From Aquibacillus halophilus (lineage in GTDB: Bacteria > Bacillota > Bacilli > Bacillales > Amphibacillaceae): a DNA stretch of 64,000 bases. The notes under the pieces are model-generated. The model saw nothing but the letters and a program-made list of their open reading frames with translations, made no database searches and was not told where the DNA came from. This document shows, piece after piece, positions 1 to 9,261 of the stretch. Where the stretch lies: the NCBI RefSeq assembly GCF_009649745.1, contig NZ_WJNG01000002.1, positions 1-64,000 of the forward strand, in the 5' to 3' direction. How positions within the stretch are numbered: the stretch's first letter is position 1; every line of letters starts with the position of its first letter. Position numbers and translations under genes: made by a program.

Positions 1-10
1 TTCATCATTA

Positions 11-598
11 TTAGTTAAGTGGAATGGCTACTTGAGAGCCAATGTTTAATGAATAAATGTCCACGTTAGGGTTTGCTTCAATTAATTCATCAACGGTTAC
101 ACCATCATACACACTAGCAATTTCATTGAACGTGTTACCGGGTTGAACGGTGTGATAAACTACATCGGCATCGCTACCAGAGTCGCCAGTATTACCAACA
201 ACTGTTACTTCAGATCTAATAGTTAAACCATACGGATCAATGCCTGGATTCAACTCATATAAGTCTTCTAATGTTACACCATCATATACCGCAGCAATTC
301 CTAATAGTGTGTTACCTGGTTGAACCGTGTGTGTTACCATACCATTGTTTCCGCTACTTCCATTGTTTTCATTTGCATCAAGTTGAATTTCTGTTCCAAC
401 TGGAATAGCAGTGGGATCTAAATTACTGTTTAAATCTACTAACTCATCTACAGTGACGTCATCATGTTCTTGAGCAATTCCCCAAAGTGTTTCACCTGAT
501 TCTACCGTCTCTGTAGCGGCCATAGCTGAAAAGCTAGTTGCACCAAAAATTGTTCCAACCACTACAGTAGGTATTAGAAGTTTTGACATTTTTCTCAT
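11..598 (-). CDS. Secreted protein with three LysM domains
   Basis: This 195-aa protein has an N-terminal signal peptide (basic MRKMSK, a hydrophobic core, then an Ala-rich AMAA cleavage region). Three LysM-type repeats follow at about residues 27-72, 88-133 and 147-193, each with a G-x-T-L/F start and a V-D-L/E-L-x-x-x-N-P core. LysM domains bind N-acetylglucosamine polymers such as peptidoglycan, so a cell-wall-attached extracellular role is expected. No catalytic domain is present; linkers are Gly/Ser/Asn/Asp-rich. AAGGAGG lies 8 nt before the ATG. It is a close relative of the gene at 809-1084; the signal peptides and even the leader sequence before the ATG match closely, so the pair arose by duplication. 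Confidence 0.88.
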   Translation of the reverse strand: MRKMSKLLIPTVVVGTIFGATSFSAMAATETVESGETLWGIAQEHDDVTVDELVDLNSNLDPTAIPVGTEIQLDANENNGSSGNNGMVTHTVQPGNTLLGIAAVYDGVTLEDLYELNPGIDPYGLTIRSEVTVVGNTGDSGSDADVVYHTVQPGNTFNEIASVYDGVTVDELIEANPNVDIYSLNIGSQVAIPLN

Positions 599-765
599 TT
601 CTAATTCCTCCTTTTAGTAAGTTATATTAAATGCATTCCTGCTTTTTAAAATGATTAAACATAAAATTACAAAAAAAGGGTAAAAATTTAATATAGTTTG
701 TCGTTTAATCCCATTATAAGGGGGATCTAATCGAATAATTTTTTCATTGATTTGTAGTTAAATAG

Positions 766-802
766 AAAGTATTCCTACATCAAGTAGATGCAGAAATACT
801 TT
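766..802 (-). terminator. Hairpin after the short LysM gene
   Basis: An imperfect inverted repeat (AAAGTATT paired with AATACTTT, plus inner CATC/GATG) lies directly downstream of the minus-strand gene at 809-1084. The T-run after it is weak, so termination is likely but not certain. Confidence 0.45.
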
Positions 803-808
803 GACCAA

Positions 809-1084
809 TTAGTCTAGTGGAATAATAACTTTTGATCCGGTTGGAATGTTTTGATAATTTGTTTTAGGATTTGCTTCAATTACGTCGGCTACTGTTACCT
901 TATTATTAGAATTTGCTACCTCAGGAATAGAATGTCCTGGAACAATTGTATGATAAGCTACAGATGTAGGTCCGATCGACATGTTGCTGTTAGTGTTTTC
1001 TGCAGCATCAACTGAAAAAGCAGCCGCTCCGAAGATTATTCCAACAATTACAGTAGGTGCCAGAATTTTTTTCGTTTTATTCAT
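809..1084 (-). CDS. Short secreted LysM-domain protein
   Basis: This 91-aa paralogue of the neighbouring three-LysM protein has a signal peptide (NKTKKILAPTVIVGIIFGAA, then an Ala-containing cleavage site near residue 28). It carries one LysM-like repeat, residues about 44-90, that starts YHTIVPGHSIPEVA and ends KVIIPLD. Its ribosome binding site AAAGGAGG sits in an upstream sequence nearly identical to that of the neighbour. The single repeat corresponds best to the last repeat of the longer protein, so it may be a duplicate shortened by internal deletion. It is probably a cell-wall binder; no enzyme domain is visible. Confidence 0.8.
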   Translation of the reverse strand: MNKTKKILAPTVIVGIIFGAAAFSVDAAENTNSNMSIGPTSVAYHTIVPGHSIPEVANSNNKVTVADVIEANPKTNYQNIPTGSKVIIPLD

Positions 1085-1299
1085 TTCTAACTCCTCCTTT
1101 AATGTTTTAATAAATCTTCACTTATCAAATACCAAGGAATAGAAATTTTTAAACATGTTTATAACTAAATACGACTTAAGTTGGAGAAAAAATGAACAGG
1201 CCTCCTTGTCTTGCCAAAATCAATTCCTCCATCATCATAGTGAAAGATAGGAACTTTCATCAATCAATTCCTTAATTTAAATAATTTACAGTTGCTCTG

Positions 1300-1794
1300 C
1301 TAATTATTTTTTGATTTAAAAACATACTCGTACCAATAAGTACGCTTCATCAGTTCAAGCATTCCTCTTGATAAAAACTTGACTATAAACACAAGAAAAA
1401 GGGAGTGAAACCATCGCCATCCTTTTTGAAACTTAAGTGCTTTCGTTTTTCTTTCTAGCCATATTTCATAAATAGTTTGTGGAAATCCCCAATAAACCGC
1501 CTTCTTTAAAATGCCTGAAAAATTATCATTGTATGTAGATTGACAATACCAGACAGATAGATACGGGCAAATAAGATAATCATAAACAAAGTTAATTTTA
1601 AATATTTTAGGCTTAAATCGAATTGGATACTTAACTTTATTCGTTGTTACCAAAATCTTATTAAAACAATGATTAACAAATCCATTCAATAGGAAAAAAG
1701 GTATCCATAATTTGGCTGATGGGTGTCTAAAAAGAGTCGGTGTGAACAAAACACTTAGAATGATGGCTAATCTAATTATCTTTTTTGCAGTCAT
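1300..1794 (-). CDS. CBO0543-like small membrane protein
   Basis: This 164-aa protein is rich in Trp, Tyr, Phe and Lys, with hydrophobic segments near residues 7-22, 30-46 and 128-142. The arrangement resembles the CBO0543 family of small integral membrane proteins common in spore-formers, whose function is unknown; this family call is from memory of its composition and motifs. The start is supported by AGGGGG about 8 nt upstream of the ATG. It stands alone, divergent from the DUF3231 gene. A different small membrane family is possible. Confidence 0.6.
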   Translation of the reverse strand: MTAKKIIRLAIILSVLFTPTLFRHPSAKLWIPFFLLNGFVNHCFNKILVTTNKVKYPIRFKPKIFKINFVYDYLICPYLSVWYCQSTYNDNFSGILKKAVYWGFPQTIYEIWLERKTKALKFQKGWRWFHSLFLVFIVKFLSRGMLELMKRTYWYEYVFKSKNN

Positions 1795-1931
1795 GAATTT
1801 AACCCCCTAACTAATTTATAGGGTATCCATTTCAATTTCATTTTATTTAATCAAATTACAATAAAAGCATATTTTCCACAATCTTAGTTAAACTAAGAAT
1901 CAAGAGTATAACTTTTTAGGAGTGGCTTGTA

Positions 1932-2939
1932 ATGTTTAAAAAGAATTCAAAAGAAAAATTAACAGCCCCTGAGGTTGCCAATCTTTGGACTCAATTTATG
2001 AATGATAGCATGGGTTTATGTGTTATCCGTTATTTTATAGAAATTTGTGAAGATCAGGAGACTAAATCTATCTTGAAGCATTCAATAGATTTATCTAAAT
2101 CGCATATTAAAAAAATCACAAATTTCTTACAAGAAGAAAACCATCCAGTTCCACAAGGGTTTAGCGACGAAGATGTTAACCTTAAGGCTCCCCCATTGTT
2201 CTCAGACAAACTTATTTTAGTTTACATGCAAGTGATGACTCTTCATGGAATGAACAGCTATTCTTTATGTACTACTACATCTATTCGTGCAGACCAAAGA
2301 AGCTATTATTCCAATTGTATTTCAGAAGCTTCGGAACTTTATGATTCCCTACTAAGCTTGATGCTTAATAAAGGTATTCTAAGTAAGCCAGCTATTCTAA
2401 ATCCTCCGAATCAGGTTGATTTCATAAATCAAAAAGATTATTTAAACGGTTGGTTTGGTAAAAGACCTTTAAATGCAATAGAAATAAGTGGTCTTTACTA
2501 TAATATGATCAAAACAATGGTAAAAGTTGTGTTGGAAATCGCCTTCGGTCAAGTTACCCAATCAGAGGAACTGAGAAAGTACTTTCAAAGAGGGACAAAA
2601 ATTTGCGAAAAACAATTAAAAGATATGGCTGACATTCTAGCTGCAGATCATCTCCCGTCACCAAAAAGTTGGCAGTCAGAAGTAACCAATTCGACTGTTG
2701 CTCCTTTTTCAGACAAGCTTATGTTATTTCACGTAATAGGCTTAGTTGCAGTTGCAGTTGGTTATTATGGGGCAGCGTTGTCCGCTTGTCAAAGAAGAGA
2801 TGTCATGTTTAAATACACAAAGCTAATAGGTGAAATAGGTTTATATGCAGAAGATGGAGCGAATTTGCTTATAAAGAATGGTTGGATGGAGCAACCACCA
2901 ATGGTAGACGATCGGGAAGCATTAGGGAAGAAAAAGTAG
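1932..2939 (+). CDS. DUF3231 family protein
   Basis: This 335-aa protein is built from two related halves (about 1-165 and 170-330). Each has the pattern L/I-x-x-x-E-x-x-x-L-W/Y, a long helical stretch and a FSDKL motif (residues 94-98 and in the second half), typical of DUF3231, a ferritin-like helical-bundle family abundant in Bacillales. The molecular function is unknown; homologues are often found in spore-forming species. AGGAGTGG precedes the ATG, and a clear terminator follows. It is monocistronic. Fold and family are well supported, the role is not. Confidence 0.85.
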   Translation: MFKKNSKEKLTAPEVANLWTQFMNDSMGLCVIRYFIEICEDQETKSILKHSIDLSKSHIKKITNFLQEENHPVPQGFSDEDVNLKAPPLFSDKLILVYMQVMTLHGMNSYSLCTTTSIRADQRSYYSNCISEASELYDSLLSLMLNKGILSKPAILNPPNQVDFINQKDYLNGWFGKRPLNAIEISGLYYNMIKTMVKVVLEIAFGQVTQSEELRKYFQRGTKICEKQLKDMADILAADHLPSPKSWQSEVTNSTVAPFSDKLMLFHVIGLVAVAVGYYGAALSACQRRDVMFKYTKLIGEIGLYAEDGANLLIKNGWMEQPPMVDDREALGKKK

Positions 2940-2988
2940 AAGTTTTAATTGACTAATACTATAGAAATGAACAAGAGCAGTCTGATAA

Positions 2989-3017
2989 TAAAAAAGTCAC
3001 ATTTTGTGGCTTTTTTT
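2989..3017 (+). terminator. Rho-independent terminator after the DUF3231 gene
   Basis: AAAAAAGTCACA and TGTGGCTTTTTTT form a stem with a short TTT loop followed by a T-run, 50 nt after the stop codon. Confidence 0.85.
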
Positions 3018-3120
3018 GTGCATGAAATGATACACTTTCAAGTAACTCGTAAAAGTCATTAATTTTACAAATGTCCTAGTGGTGCAATTAATAGTAAAAT
3101 AAAGGTTTGAGGTGAAACAG

Positions 3121-3741
3121 ATGGATCTGAAATCAATTTTAAATAAAGTAAATAATCATACACCAACTATCCTTGGAAGTGAGACATTTTCAAAATTTGC
3201 TGTCCTCATACCACTAGTTATGAGAGATAACGAGATTAATATACTTTTCGAAGTTCGTTCACAATCTTTAAGAAGGCAACCGGGAGAAATCTGTTTTCCT
3301 GGAGGAAGAATTGATGACCAAGATAAAACCGAAAAGGATGCAGCTATTAGGGAGACAACAGAGGAGTTGGGGATAAGTAAATCTGAGATATTAGATGTAC
3401 ATCCGCTAGATTACATGGTCTCTCCATTTGGGATGATTGTTTATCCCTATGTAGGTTTGCTTAAAAATTCAACAATGATTAAACCAAATCCCTCAGAGGT
3501 AGGGGAAGTTTTCATGGTACCATTAACATATTTTCTTGAAACTAATCCAGAAATTTACAAAGTCAACCTAGATATACAACCGGAAAAAAACTTCCCATTA
3601 AATCTTATTCAGGGCGGTCAGGATTACAAATGGCGGACATTACAAATGGACGAATACTTTTATAGCTATGATAACAAAGTCATATGGGGACTTACTGCAA
3701 AAATTATTTCACATTTTGTAGAGATGATACGAGATGTGTAA
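3121..3741 (+). CDS. Nudix hydrolase, CoA pyrophosphatase type
   Basis: This is a 206-aa Nudix hydrolase. The Nudix box runs from about residue 61 (GGRIDD) to 84 with the catalytic R-E-T-T-E-E-L-G core. It is preceded by RSQSLRRQPGEICFPGG, which matches the UPF0035/CoA pyrophosphatase signature L-R-x-x-x-G-E-x-x-F-P-G-G. Such enzymes split coenzyme A (often oxidised CoA) into 3',5'-ADP and phosphopantetheine. An in-frame GTG at 3112 overlaps the GAGGTG ribosome binding site, so I place the start at the ATG at 3121, 6 nt after that site. It stands alone with its own terminator. Substrate is inferred from the signature only. Confidence 0.85.
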   Translation: MDLKSILNKVNNHTPTILGSETFSKFAVLIPLVMRDNEINILFEVRSQSLRRQPGEICFPGGRIDDQDKTEKDAAIRETTEELGISKSEILDVHPLDYMVSPFGMIVYPYVGLLKNSTMIKPNPSEVGEVFMVPLTYFLETNPEIYKVNLDIQPEKNFPLNLIQGGQDYKWRTLQMDEYFYSYDNKVIWGLTAKIISHFVEMIRDV

Positions 3742-3780
3742 CATAAGCACTTTAAGGGTATTAAATTATAGTAGTATTGG

Positions 3781-3815
3781 AACAAGCGTGTCAAACATGA
3801 CATGCTTGTTTTATT
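3781..3815 (+). terminator. Terminator after the Nudix gene
   Basis: AACAAGC-G-TGTCA and TGACA-T-GCTTGTT form a stem with an AACA loop, followed by a T-rich tail. Confidence 0.75.
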
Positions 3816-3948
3816 GCGATGTATGTAATCTACATAATTATAAAAGCTAATCTTGCCTATAGTAAACATTTCGTTATTAGTGCATATGTTGTCAGTGGGA
3901 TTTAATTATCTAGTAACTAGTAATATATATGAAGGGATGAAATAGTCA

Positions 3949-4764
3949 ATGGTTGATTTTTTTGCGTCATTAAACCCTCTGACGCAGGCGTTAGTAGGAA
4001 CCTTATTTACATGGGGGATGACGGCGATTGGGGCAGCACTAGTATTTACAACAAAGAAAATGAACCAAAAGCTGATGGATGGCATGCTCGGATTTGCTGG
4101 TGGAGTAATGATCGCAGCTAGCTTTTGGTCGTTGCTCTCACCTGCAATTGAAATGGCAGAGGGAGGTTCTTTACCTGCTTGGTTTCCTGCTGCAGTAGGA
4201 TTTTTACTTGGTGCAATTTTTTTGTGGGGGATTGATAAGCTTATTCCCCATTTACATCCTAATTCACCTATATCAGAGGCAGAGGGTATACAACCTGATA
4301 AAAAGCGACGAAGTACTCTTCTCGTACTTGCTATTACATTGCACAATATACCTGAAGGTCTTGCAATTGGGGTAGCGTTTGGAGCTGTTGCAGCTGGATT
4401 TCCTTCAGCATCTTTAGCAGGTGCGGTTACATTAGCTATAGGAATAGGGATTCAAAATTTACCTGAAGGTACAGCCGTTTCCATGCCATTAAGAAGAGAT
4501 GGCATGTCCCGTCGAAAGAGTTTTTTTTATGGTCAATTCTCGGGTATGGTTGAACCCATTGCAGCAGTAATTGGGGTGCTTGCAGTGACGTTAATGGAAC
4601 CACTTCTTCCATTCGCCTTAAGTTTCGCAGCTGGAGCAATGATTTTTGTAACTGCAGAAGAAGTGATTCCAGGTTCCCAAGAAAATGGTAATAGAGATTT
4701 AGCCTCCTTAAGCTTAATGGTTGGTTTCACACTCATGATGATCTTAGATGTAGCGTTGGGATAA
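3949..4764 (+). CDS. ZIP family metal transporter
   Basis: This 271-aa membrane protein of the ZIP (SLC39) family imports divalent metals such as zinc, iron or manganese into the cytoplasm. It shows about eight hydrophobic segments, a His-containing loop after segment 3 (IPHLHP, near residue 100), and the two metal-binding helices HNIPEGLAIG (from about residue 132) and IQNLPEGTAV (from about 169). The length and motifs match GufA/ZupT-like bacterial ZIPs. GAAGGGATG lies upstream of the ATG. It is a single-gene unit with a strong terminator 150 nt later. No metal-regulator box was recognised upstream, so substrate metal is open. Confidence 0.92.
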   Translation: MVDFFASLNPLTQALVGTLFTWGMTAIGAALVFTTKKMNQKLMDGMLGFAGGVMIAASFWSLLSPAIEMAEGGSLPAWFPAAVGFLLGAIFLWGIDKLIPHLHPNSPISEAEGIQPDKKRRSTLLVLAITLHNIPEGLAIGVAFGAVAAGFPSASLAGAVTLAIGIGIQNLPEGTAVSMPLRRDGMSRRKSFFYGQFSGMVEPIAAVIGVLAVTLMEPLLPFALSFAAGAMIFVTAEEVIPGSQENGNRDLASLSLMVGFTLMMILDVALG

Positions 4765-4916
4765 GATAAATGGACTGGGACTCTATTGTTCTTAGAGACA
4801 TCCATACATGGGAGTCCCCATGAAAAATGTGATAGTAGACTATTATTAGCGATTATCAAAAGATCCTTACTCAGAAAATATTAACGTGTTTACTTTAGGT
4901 GAAATCCTAATTCACA

Positions 4917-4960
4917 TAAAAAACAAGGCCTAGAGAAGAATAACTCTAGGCCTTGTTTTT
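4917..4960. terminator. Strong bidirectional-type terminator
   Basis: A perfect stem AACAAGGCCTAGAG / CTCTAGGCCTTGTT with an AAGAATAA loop is flanked by an A-run and a T-run. It ends the ZIP transcript and can also stop transcription arriving from the minus strand. Confidence 0.9.
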
Positions 4961-4978
4961 ATTCTTTTCACACTAAAT

Positions 4979-5178
4979 TGCTATACTTTTTTAGTGCCCA
5001 TTTTGTAAAGGCCAACAACTACAATTGTACTTGCAATTAGTTCGATTGTTTTGGTATTAAAGCAAGTAGGGACGCTAATTCTTCCCCCGTCATACCTGTT
5101 GATTCAGATTTATTGACTACATAATTATTTATAATTGGATTAGCACTAGTTGGAAAAATATACAGAAAGACTGGTTAA
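4979..5178 (-). pseudogene. Possible decayed gene remnant
   Basis: Two minus-strand reading frames each carry protein-like sequence that runs together only if a 1-nt shift is assumed. The first ends with TGMTGEELASLLALIPKQSN. The second, overlapping, gives KTIELIASTIVVVGLY followed by KMGTKKV and a stop, which looks like a C-terminal membrane helix with a basic tail. No start codon with a ribosome binding site is present. I do not recognise the family; the fragment may be chance. Confidence 0.25.
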
Positions 5179-5429
5179 TTAGTAAATGAAACAAGGCATA
5201 GAAGCCTGAGTTGGAAGAATGTATCTTGCATTTCACTAGTCCAAAAACAAGTAAGCTGATAAATAAAACTGTAATAAACTAATTTTTAAAAGTAATTATT
5301 TTATCCAGCCCCTTTAGGTCTTTACCAGTGATAGCAGTTAACCTATAGGAAGTTTGTTTATACTATTATAAATCTAGCCAATCGAAGCAAATCCCCTAGA
5401 ATATTACCTGTAGCTTAAAAATTCTAACA

Positions 5430-7277
5430 TCACCTCAACCACTCATCAAAAATCCGGTTAATCTCTTCTAGTCCAACAGTGTGTTCACGGTTAGGATACA
5501 ACTGGATGAACTTGCCTGCTTCGGTATTGATAGATAGCGGTTGGTTCCTATTTCCTGGGTAGAAGCAAAGCACTTCCCTAATGCGACTAAAATAGTCCTT
5601 GCGAATCGGACAATAATACTTGATTCCAATATACTCATTCATTTGTTCCATTGCTTTGGTATTTCCGGCATCGGAAAAGATGTTTTGAAATGGTCGATAT
5701 TTAACCTCCACTATGATAGAAGATTGGTAGAGAAGCTTGTCATCTTGTTTTCGATATAAGTCAATCCGGATATCTGGTTGCTTTTTGCTGAATTTACTAA
5801 AGAAATAGGTTTTATTTGCAATAGCTTCTTGTGCGCGATGTTCAACTGTTTTATCATAAACGAGGTGTATTTCTGACTCTTGGTCACTCAATATAACAGT
5901 TGTTCCTGATTGCAATTGCGAATGCATGAACCCTCGTCTTAGCTGGTGGGAGAGTGAGTCATATTCTAACTGGAAGCCTTTTTCGATCAATTGTTTAATA
6001 ACAACAAGGTAGGCATAATATTCGTAAAGCTTGGATGTGGGATGGAGCAAGGACACATCTTCACCAAGTTTTTCTTGTTGCTTAGTCAAAAGAGTTTGTT
6101 GTTCTTTGAAAAATTCATTCCACAATCGTTTAAACATTACATAGCCTTTTTGAACAACCATAGCTGGAACCTTCGGATGAGTGTCATCAACCTTGATCCA
6201 AAAGGGTTGTTGAATAGAATACTGTAATTGTTGCTTATACTGTTCCACTGCCTGCTTACTTGTTACAATCTGGTTTAATTTTTTAATCGTTTGATCTCGT
6301 TCTAATTCTTTACCATATAAGTCATTCTTCAATTTTTGGAAGTCGTTTTGTGTAACAAGTGGATCTTTTCCCTTCGACAAATGAATGATAAGGCTATTAA
6401 TTGTCTGAGTTCTACTGGAAAGCTCTTCATTAAAATGATTAACTTCCTTAAGTAAAAGCTGATTCAATTGTTCAATTCGTTGTAAAATTTCTTTTACTTG
6501 GTATTTTACTAATTGATTCTCTGGTAAATTTGTATTGTGAGTATGCTTGCGATTGTAGAACTTGTGTTCACCAACAATTGAGCCTTTAAAGGTGTTTTCC
6601 CATTTCATACTGTTTTGGTCTATACGGCCTGGATGACTTTCAACCTGATAATGTCGTTTGATATTCATCTGATTTTCGTTTTCAATCCATCGTAAAGCAG
6701 TTTGCAGTTTACTAAAGGATTGCCCCAACCAACTTAGAAAACTGAGTTGGCTACTATCAATAGTTTGAAGTTGGTTAGGATATTGCCTAGTAATCTTATG
6801 ATAGTTTTGGGTTAAACCTGACAATTCATCTTCAATAAATTGTGACATCTCTCTAAATTGATCCTGAGTAATGTTGTTAGGAACAATTTTAAAAGCACCA
6901 TAAAAGATATGACCCCCAACATGAATTTCATATAAAAATACCCCACATGGCCATGGAAAAGTATCATCTGTAAATGGATTATAAATAATTTTCCTTTGAT
7001 TTAATTTGGTTAAAGTAAATTCTAACCATTCATCCTCATCTGTACTATCGATGGAGGGAATCCTTACATTAATTTCTTCATCCCAATTCCAATCGATAAA
7101 ACCAAGGCTAAGCGGCTTGTATTCATATACTTCTACAAGCGTTTCAAGAATTTGTTTCCGCTCTTTTGTTGGGCTTAAATTCTTGATCGGAATTTCGACG
7201 TCACCACTCTTAAAAAAGAGATAAATTCCATAGTCTTTCAATTTAAGCTGGCTAGAGGCATCAATTGGTAAAGCCAT
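5430..7277 (-). CDS. McrC-like DUF2357 / PD-(D/E)XK nuclease
   Basis: This 615-aa protein is the third gene of the minus-strand module. The N-terminal part (about 1-250) looks like the DUF2357 region of McrC-type proteins; the middle (about 250-340) is helical with coiled-coil character. The C-terminal part holds a PD-(D/E)XK nuclease core: D506 in PDIRIDLY and E524-x-K526 in IIVEVKYR, then a motif like MEQMNEYIGIKYY. In McrBC systems McrC is the endonuclease driven by the McrB motor and cuts modified DNA. Its start overlaps the end of the McrB-like gene by 17 nt, indicating translational coupling. Length exceeds that of E. coli McrC, so it belongs to a divergent branch. The family is inferred from motifs. 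Confidence 0.75.
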   Translation of the reverse strand: MALPIDASSQLKLKDYGIYLFFKSGDVEIPIKNLSPTKERKQILETLVEVYEYKPLSLGFIDWNWDEEINVRIPSIDSTDEDEWLEFTLTKLNQRKIIYNPFTDDTFPWPCGVFLYEIHVGGHIFYGAFKIVPNNITQDQFREMSQFIEDELSGLTQNYHKITRQYPNQLQTIDSSQLSFLSWLGQSFSKLQTALRWIENENQMNIKRHYQVESHPGRIDQNSMKWENTFKGSIVGEHKFYNRKHTHNTNLPENQLVKYQVKEILQRIEQLNQLLLKEVNHFNEELSSRTQTINSLIIHLSKGKDPLVTQNDFQKLKNDLYGKELERDQTIKKLNQIVTSKQAVEQYKQQLQYSIQQPFWIKVDDTHPKVPAMVVQKGYVMFKRLWNEFFKEQQTLLTKQQEKLGEDVSLLHPTSKLYEYYAYLVVIKQLIEKGFQLEYDSLSHQLRRGFMHSQLQSGTTVILSDQESEIHLVYDKTVEHRAQEAIANKTYFFSKFSKKQPDIRIDLYRKQDDKLLYQSSIIVEVKYRPFQNIFSDAGNTKAMEQMNEYIGIKYYCPIRKDYFSRIREVLCFYPGNRNQPLSINTEAGKFIQLYPNREHTVGLEEINRIFDEWLR

Positions 7278-9261
7278 ACATCATCAGCTCTTTTGCTTTA
7301 TTCTTAAGTGTTTTTAATGAAATATCGAAATCGGATACTAATTGAGCGCGATCTGATTTAAATAACTTTGATAGTTTGCCATCCTGATATTCGTATTGTT
7401 CATTATCGCTTAATAGATGACCAACTAACGGACGCGCAAAAGTATCAATTCCTTTTATTTTGGTTAATATACGCTGATTAATTTGGAAGTCAAACAGCTT
7501 TTTCCTTGGTATTAAACTTTCTCCAGACTCATTAACTGGTACATTACTAATAAAATCGACTATTGCTAATGCAACACGGAAGGATACGCCCTTTTGAGGG
7601 TCAATATCATTCATTAAATCATGCAATTGATCTAATATATATATTTCATCTTCACTTAACAAATGCAACCCAATGGTTGAATTATTCTGTTTCCATCGTT
7701 CACGTAAATCGCCTCGAGAAATTACGTTGGTTTTCAGTTTAGATGGATTTGCTTGATTGATTTCTTGATAAAAAGCGATTGTCTCACTAAACGGAGCCTT
7801 TTCTGGCGTAATTATGTTTGTTCGGTCTAATAAGCGATCTGAAAATGATTTTGTTGTTTCATCAAAGTTAACTGTACCGACAAAAATTAGATTATCTCCT
7901 AATTTAATTTTTGCTTGGTAGTATCCGCTTTTTTCTTTATTGTGCTCATTGTAAATCTGTAGATATTTGTCACCATTAATTTCAAGTAATGATAGAAACG
8001 GGCTAAACCAGTGCTCGACCTGAGATAAATTCATTTCATCAAAAATGACCATATACAATTGATCAGGATTTTTTTCGGCGTCTAATAAAAGACTAACCAA
8101 CCCTGTATCGCTCTCATGGAAAGTTTCTGATTTTGGGTTCAAATACCCTAAGATATCATTTGGTTCCTGATAGGAAGGTGAGATAGGAAGAAACAGCATA
8201 GTTTTCCTTTCTACTAGTCCTAAGGATTCTCCGTAAATACGAGCTAACTGTGATTTCCCGGTGCCAGACATGCCGCCAAGGACAGTTAGTGGATTAGTTT
8301 TCACGCTCATATGAAAGGAGTAGAGATCCTCACTACGATAAAACATGTTGTGTTCGTACCTTGCCCGGTGGATTAGTTGTTCCAAAAACCCTTTTTCTGA
8401 TAAACCATCAGCTGGTATAGTGACAGGATCCGTCACAATGGTTGGTTCTGGTTTCAACTCAGGTTCATTCTCTACCAAAGGCATTCCACCTGTAACTAAT
8501 AATGACTGGCTACTATTTTTAAAGGTAGTCTGAAGCTTTTGATATTTTTCACTCGAAAGAAAATAGAGGTGGTGTTCATAGACAACATCTATTAAATCTA
8601 TCTTTTCATCCAAGGACAATGGTAGATATTCAACAGAAGTACGATCTTTTTGAAAGTAAGTAGTATCATTACTTTTACTTTCCAATTCTACTTTGTAGAT
8701 TGTTTCGTCATACATAATTAGATTAGGTGGCGTAAACATATTTGGATATTTTCTTAATGTAATTGGCCTTTTATCAACAATTAACTTGTTTCTCAAGTCT
8801 TCCCTAGTTTCTCCCGTTTTAAGATCCGGCGCTGGAATTACTATATAGGATTGACTAGGTGGAATATCTTCTACTTTTAGTATGATTACATTTAAGTGGC
8901 CGTTATTATGAATAAGTTTAAATACTATTGTTTTATTTTCAAGAAAGCCTTTAACCTTTTCTTTAAGCTCCCAGTGTGGCAAACTACGATAATCAATTTC
9001 TTCATCTATTAACCTATCATTTTGCAAAGTAGACAATCTTCCCGAGAGAAAAGAATGAGACTTTGAGAAGTAACGTGTAATACTTTCTGGCATTGGAGAT
9101 AGACTTTTGATAAAAAAAGTCAAGTGTGTATCAATCATTTCAACGGAATCATCATAAATAGTATTTGAGTGAATTTCATCCATTGTCGTCAATCTGCCTA
9201 CAAAAATGGAACTATCTAATTGTTTTTTAATCTCTCGGGATAGTTTATTTGTTAGTTTCAT
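7261..9261 (-). CDS. McrB-like AAA+ NTPase
   Basis: This 666-aa protein (start at the ATG at 9261, with AAGGGG 10 nt upstream; an upstream in-frame ATG at 9327 has no such site and lies deep in the previous gene). The N-terminal 300 residues are a target-recognition or adaptor region with no motif I recognise. The C-terminal half is an AAA+ domain: Walker A GGMSGTGKSQ near residue 329, Walker B MVIFDEMN with D408 and E409, and a McrB-like sensor region GTVNFDETTK followed by a DR arginine pair. McrB proteins form hexameric NTP-driven motors that activate an McrC nuclease; here the next gene supplies it. It overlaps both neighbours by exactly 17 nt. Nucleotide preference (GTP or ATP) cannot be read off. 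Confidence 0.78.
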   Translation of the reverse strand: MKLTNKLSREIKKQLDSSIFVGRLTTMDEIHSNTIYDDSVEMIDTHLTFFIKSLSPMPESITRYFSKSHSFLSGRLSTLQNDRLIDEEIDYRSLPHWELKEKVKGFLENKTIVFKLIHNNGHLNVIILKVEDIPPSQSYIVIPAPDLKTGETREDLRNKLIVDKRPITLRKYPNMFTPPNLIMYDETIYKVELESKSNDTTYFQKDRTSVEYLPLSLDEKIDLIDVVYEHHLYFLSSEKYQKLQTTFKNSSQSLLVTGGMPLVENEPELKPEPTIVTDPVTIPADGLSEKGFLEQLIHRARYEHNMFYRSEDLYSFHMSVKTNPLTVLGGMSGTGKSQLARIYGESLGLVERKTMLFLPISPSYQEPNDILGYLNPKSETFHESDTGLVSLLLDAEKNPDQLYMVIFDEMNLSQVEHWFSPFLSLLEINGDKYLQIYNEHNKEKSGYYQAKIKLGDNLIFVGTVNFDETTKSFSDRLLDRTNIITPEKAPFSETIAFYQEINQANPSKLKTNVISRGDLRERWKQNNSTIGLHLLSEDEIYILDQLHDLMNDIDPQKGVSFRVALAIVDFISNVPVNESGESLIPRKKLFDFQINQRILTKIKGIDTFARPLVGHLLSDNEQYEYQDGKLSKLFKSDRAQLVSDFDISLKTLKNKAKELMMYGFTN

